From a virus, in the IMG/VR virus record IMGVR_UViG_3300025151_000336, positions 1-22,383 of that record: a stretch of 22,383 nt of DNA; one strand, given 5' to 3'. The translations under genes were made by a program, and so were the position numbers. Positions within the stretch are counted from its first letter, which is position 1. The number at the start of each line of letters is the position of its first letter. This document shows, one piece after another, positions 19,356-22,383 of this stretch. The notes under the pieces were generated by a model that saw only the letters and a program-made list of their open reading frames with translations, did not search any database and was not told where the DNA came from.

Positions 19356-21847
19356 GATTCTACACAAATGTCTATCAACGTTTTAATGAAATCCTGGTGC
19401 GAGGATATGAAGATGGTAAGCACTTTTCATACAAAGAAACATTTCACCCAACTTTCTTTGTCCCATCAAAAAAGGAAACAAAATATAAAACACTTGATGG
19501 CAAGTGTGTAGAACCAGTAAAACCTGGTACAATTAAGGATTGTAAAGACTTCACAGAGAAGTATAAAGACGTAGAAGGATTTGCCATCTATGGTAATGAT
19601 CGATATGTTGCACAATACATTTCTGAAAAGTATCCTGAAGATGAGATCAAGTTTGATCTGACCAAAATTAAACTGTTCACGATTGACATTGAGGTTGCTG
19701 CTGAAAGTGGTTTCCCCGATGTCTTTAATGTTGCAGAGGAACTGCTTGCAATCACATTGCAGGACTATGCAACCAAACAGATCATCTGTTTTGCATCTCG
19801 CCCATTCAACAACACCCGTAAGGATGTCCAGTATGTGCAGTGCTACGATGAGTATGACCTTATCAACCGTTTCCTAGACTGGTGGCAAACAGAGCAACCT
19901 GAGGTCATCACAGGGTGGAACTGCGAACTGTATGATATTCCTTATATCGTAAGACGCATTGAGCGTTTGATGGGTGAGAAGGTGATGAGGAAGTTGTCCC
20001 CCTGGAACAATGTTCGCACTCGTGAGATTCAGATGCATGGTCGTACACAGTTGAGTTGCGAACTTGCAGGTATCACAATTATTGATTACCTTGACTTGTA
20101 TAAGAAGTTTACCTATACTAATCAAGAGTCTTATCGTCTAGATCACATTGCGTTTGTAGAACTAGGCGAGCGTAAGTTGGATCACTCGGAGTTTGATACC
20201 TTCAAGGATTTCTACACAGGTAACTGGCAGAAGTTTATTGAATACAATATCCGAGACGTGGAACTTGTTGACCGTATGGAAGACAAGATGAAATTAATTG
20301 AACTTGCGTTGACGATGGCGTTTGACGCCAAGGTAAACTTTGCAGATGTTTTCTTTCAAGTACGCACTTGGGATGCTATCATTTATAACTACTTAAAGAA
20401 GAAGAATATAGTTATCCCTCCGAAAGAGAGATCTGAAAAAGATTCACAGTACGCGGGGGCGTATGTCAAGGAACCGATTCCTGGAAAGTATGATTGGGTG
20501 GTTAGTTTTGACCTTAATAGTCTGTATCCTCACCTTATCATGCAGTATAATATTTCCCCGGAAACCCTACTCCCCGAGAGACATCCATCGACTACGGTTG
20601 ATCGAATCCTTAATCAGGAAATAACATTTGAGATGTATAAAGACCATGCGGTATGCGCCAATGGCGCAATGTATCGTAAGGATGTCAAGGGTTTCTTGCC
20701 CGAGTTGATGGAGAAGATGTATGGAGACCGTGTTATCTTCAAAAAGAAGATGCTCGCTGCCAAGCAGCAGTACGAGAAGACGCCTACTAAAGCACTTGAG
20801 AAAGAAATCGCTAGATGCAACAACATTCAAATGGCGAAGAAGATTTCTCTTAACTCTGCTTATGGTGCTATTGGTAATCAATACTTCAGGTATTTCAAAC
20901 TAGCAAATGCAGAAGCGATTACTCTGTCTGGTCAGGTATCGATCCGTTGGATTGAGAATCGCATGAATAAACGTCTGAACAAAATTTTGAAAACTGAGAA
21001 TACTGATTATGTTATTGCTTCTGATACTGATTCTATCTACCTCAATCTGGGTCCTTTTGTTGACTGGGTATTCAAAGGCAGAGAGAAAACTTCTGAAGTC
21101 ATTGTTGATTTCCTTAACAAGGTCTGTGAAGTGGAATTTGAACCTTATATTGAAAGTTCTTACCAAGCGTTGGCGGACTATGTGAATGCTTATGACCAGA
21201 AGATGCAGATGAAGCGAGAGAACATCGCTGACCGTGGCATTTGGACTGCTAAGAAACGATATATCCTGAACGTCTGGGACAGTGAAGGTGTGCGATATGC
21301 AGAACCCAAATTGAAGATCATGGGCATCGAAGCAGTGAAGTCGTCTACACCTGCTCCCTGTCGTCAGATGATTAAGGATGGTCTGAAACTGGTCATGAGC
21401 GGCACAGAGGATGAAGTAATTGAATTTATTGAGAACTCTCGTAAGGAGTTCAGGGCGTTGCCACCTGAGGAGATATCTTTTCCTAGATCGGTCTCTAATG
21501 TAGTCAAGTATAAAGGTGCAAATACAATTTATGCAAAGGGAACGCCGATGCACGTCAGAGGTGCTCTGCTGTTTAACTTCTATATAAAAGAGCGTGGTTT
21601 GGATAAGAAGTACGCCTACATTCAAAATGGCGAGAAGATTAAATTCTGTTACCTCAAAAATCCAAATCCGACTAGAGAGAATGTAATATCATTTATTCAA
21701 GATTTTCCTAAGGAACTTGATCTTGAAAGATTCATCGACTATGAAATGCAGTTTAACAAGGCCTTCTTGGAACCGGTTAAAACAATTCTTGATGCGATTG
21801 GATGGTCAGTAGAAAAGAAAGTTAGTCTGGAGAGTTTCTTCTCATGA
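19352..21847 (+). CDS. gp43: DNA polymerase gp43 (family B, with 3'-5' exonuclease)
   Basis: This 831-aa protein is shorter than T4 gp43 (898). The exonuclease domain has Exo I FTIDIEV (Asp112, Glu114), Exo II TGWNCELYDIPYI, and Exo III YNIRDVELVDRM. The polymerase domain has motif A SFDLNSLYPHLI (Asp387), motif B KISLNSAYGAIGNQYFRY, and motif C ASDTDSIY (Asp558, Asp560). All catalytic acids are present. The last residues (SLESFFS) end in a short hydrophobic peptide suited to binding the gp45 clamp. It is intact, with no intein or split site. It starts by ATGA overlap with the Sm-like gene and ends overlapping the next small ORF. Confidence 0.98.
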   Translation: MRFYTNVYQRFNEILVRGYEDGKHFSYKETFHPTFFVPSKKETKYKTLDGKCVEPVKPGTIKDCKDFTEKYKDVEGFAIYGNDRYVAQYISEKYPEDEIKFDLTKIKLFTIDIEVAAESGFPDVFNVAEELLAITLQDYATKQIICFASRPFNNTRKDVQYVQCYDEYDLINRFLDWWQTEQPEVITGWNCELYDIPYIVRRIERLMGEKVMRKLSPWNNVRTREIQMHGRTQLSCELAGITIIDYLDLYKKFTYTNQESYRLDHIAFVELGERKLDHSEFDTFKDFYTGNWQKFIEYNIRDVELVDRMEDKMKLIELALTMAFDAKVNFADVFFQVRTWDAIIYNYLKKKNIVIPPKERSEKDSQYAGAYVKEPIPGKYDWVVSFDLNSLYPHLIMQYNISPETLLPERHPSTTVDRILNQEITFEMYKDHAVCANGAMYRKDVKGFLPELMEKMYGDRVIFKKKMLAAKQQYEKTPTKALEKEIARCNNIQMAKKISLNSAYGAIGNQYFRYFKLANAEAITLSGQVSIRWIENRMNKRLNKILKTENTDYVIASDTDSIYLNLGPFVDWVFKGREKTSEVIVDFLNKVCEVEFEPYIESSYQALADYVNAYDQKMQMKRENIADRGIWTAKKRYILNVWDSEGVRYAEPKLKIMGIEAVKSSTPAPCRQMIKDGLKLVMSGTEDEVIEFIENSRKEFRALPPEEISFPRSVSNVVKYKGANTIYAKGTPMHVRGALLFNFYIKERGLDKKYAYIQNGEKIKFCYLKNPNPTRENVISFIQDFPKELDLERFIDYEMQFNKAFLEPVKTILDAIGWSVEKKVSLESFFS

Positions 21848-22011
21848 GTTATACTGTTCTATGGTCAAAGCAAGGTCCGGGAGATCTTTCTCCTAGGCAG
21901 CAAAGAAAAGAGTTTGAAAGTGAATACCAAGCAAATTGGTTTGCAAATTATTTGAGAAAGAGTTATAATTGGGTTATCTGTGTCGAATCTAAAAATCTCA
22001 AGGAGTATTAA
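21844..22011 (+). CDS. Small protein (55 aa) after gp43, unknown function
   Basis: The ATG at 21844 overlaps the gp43 stop (ATGA), and the frame runs to the TAA at 22009. The protein starts MSYTVLWSKQGPGDLSPRQQ, has a charged middle (RKEFESEYQANWF) and ends with YNWVICVESKNLKEY. It is soluble and has two Trp-containing segments. Tight coupling at both ends and coding-like composition support a real gene. I do not recognise a family. Confidence 0.65.
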   Translation: MSYTVLWSKQGPGDLSPRQQRKEFESEYQANWFANYLRKSYNWVICVESKNLKEY

Positions 22012-22012
22012 A

Positions 22013-22183
22013 TTGGAACTACCAATCAACGACAAAGAACTTGCTACTATTATCAGCGCAATGCGCCTAGGTGGTGATGGAGCACTTTATCAAAAATTGA
22101 AGAACATTCAGGAAGTCAGGAAAGAAAATCCTGATGGAGCTTACAAAAAAATCTTACGTGAACAATACGGGATGGTTGCCTAA
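22013..22183 (+). CDS. Small conserved protein before uvsX, TTG start
   Basis: This 56-aa protein starts from the TTG at 22013, chosen because AGGAG (22001-22005) lies seven bases upstream. The frame is also open from a GTG at 21980 inside the previous gene. Sequence blocks are ELPINDKELATIISAMRLGG, ALYQKLKNIQEV and AYKKILREQYG, two helices with an LRLGGD-type turn. I recognise this as a short protein preceding uvsX in related phages, with unknown function. The stop overlaps the uvsX ATG (TAATG). Confidence 0.7.
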   Translation: MELPINDKELATIISAMRLGGDGALYQKLKNIQEVRKENPDGAYKKILREQYGMVA

Positions 22184-22383
22184 TGGATTTATTGAAAGAA
22201 ATTGTCAAGGAGATTGGAGATGACTTCACAAAACTCGCTTCTGACATTGAAGAAACTGAAACATACGTTGACACAGGTTCGTATATTTTTAACGGACTTG
22301 TTTCAGGGTCTATATTTGGTGGTGTATCTGGGAATAAGATTACTGCCATTGCTGGCGAGTCTAGTACTGGAAAAACTTTTTTC
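22183..22383 (+). CDS. uvsX: UvsX RecA-like recombinase, N-terminal 67 residues (3' end outside window)
   Basis: The frame starts at the ATG overlapping the upstream stop and runs off the right edge. After an acidic N-terminal helix (LLKEIVKEIGDDFTKLASDI), YVDTGSYIFNGLVSGSIFGG matches the RecA/UvsX strand leading to the core. AIAGESSTGKTFF contains the Walker A P-loop (58-65). UvsX forms the filament for strand invasion and repair and is loaded by UvsY (3003). Placement after gp43 matches cyanomyovirus order. Confidence 0.93.
   Translation, partial: MDLLKEIVKEIGDDFTKLASDIEETETYVDTGSYIFNGLVSGSIFGGVSGNKITAIAGESSTGKTFF

Noticed and set aside
20900-21625. 241-codon minus-strand frame across gp43
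   Set aside because: It is entirely antisense to polymerase motifs B-C and beyond, with no promoter or SD on that strand. The product lacks recognisable features.
1-22383. tRNA genes, CRISPR arrays, insertion sequences or homing endonucleases
   Set aside because: No cloverleaf, spaced repeats, transposase or endonuclease motifs were seen by eye. The intergenic space is too small for most of these.

Overview
The window is part of a T4-like myovirus genome of the marine cyanophage type (phages of Synechococcus or Prochlorococcus). Every gene I can support lies on the + strand. The order gp22-gp23-(tail gene)-uvsY-uvsW-gp55-gp47-gp46 ... gp45-speD-gp44-gp62-regA-hsp20-gp43-uvsX is the cyanomyovirus version of the T4 core. 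Cyanophage or cyanobacterial hallmarks are speD, hsp20, a CobS-like ATPase and a DUF3110-like gene. Both ends are cut: gp22 lacks its start and uvsX lacks most of its body.

Layout. (1) 1-1936: end of the scaffold gene gp22, major capsid gene gp23 and a strong C(UUCG)G terminator. (2) 1942-5283: a 66-aa conserved protein, a small protein with a T4-style capsid-targeting N-terminus, a tail-tube-fold protein, UvsY, UvsW and a small Sm-like protein. (3) 5333-8875: a sigma-70-type promoter, late sigma factor gp55, nuclease subunit gp47, a DUF3110-like protein and gp46. (4) 8867-11820: a second capsid-targeted small basic protein, a 49-aa basic ORF ending in a terminator, a large HExxH/VWA protein resembling CobT, and a late-type SAP/HeH-like protein with its own terminator. 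(5) 11858-18133: CobS/MoxR-like AAA+ ATPase, DUF3310-like protein, clamp gp45, SpeD, a conserved unknown, clamp loader gp44, an Sm-like protein, a DUF4338/DruA-like protein, clamp loader gp62 and repressor RegA, then a terminator. (6) 18134-22383: hsp20 with a structured leader, a terminator that overlaps a sigma-70 promoter, two tandem Sm-like genes, DNA polymerase gp43, two small ORFs and the start of uvsX.

How it works together. gp43, gp44, gp45 and gp62 form the polymerase, clamp and loader. UvsX, UvsY, UvsW, gp46 and gp47 form the recombination-dependent replication machinery. gp55 switches on late promoters, and T4-late-like xxTAAATA elements sit before several virion-type genes, often fused to the stop codon of the gene upstream. 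Many gene junctions are ATGA or TAATG overlaps, implying translational coupling.

Most interesting points: (a) two unrelated small proteins share a capsid-targeting peptide with a prohead-protease site, so they are candidate injected internal head proteins; (b) a CobS/CobT-like AAA+/VWA-metallopeptidase pair; (c) four dispersed Sm-like paralogs; (d) a DruA-like gene inside the clamp-loader operon; (e) a promoter whose -35 box lies inside a terminator hairpin. I saw no tRNA, CRISPR array, insertion sequence or gene-free stretch over 300 bases. Family assignments come from reading motifs, not from database searches.
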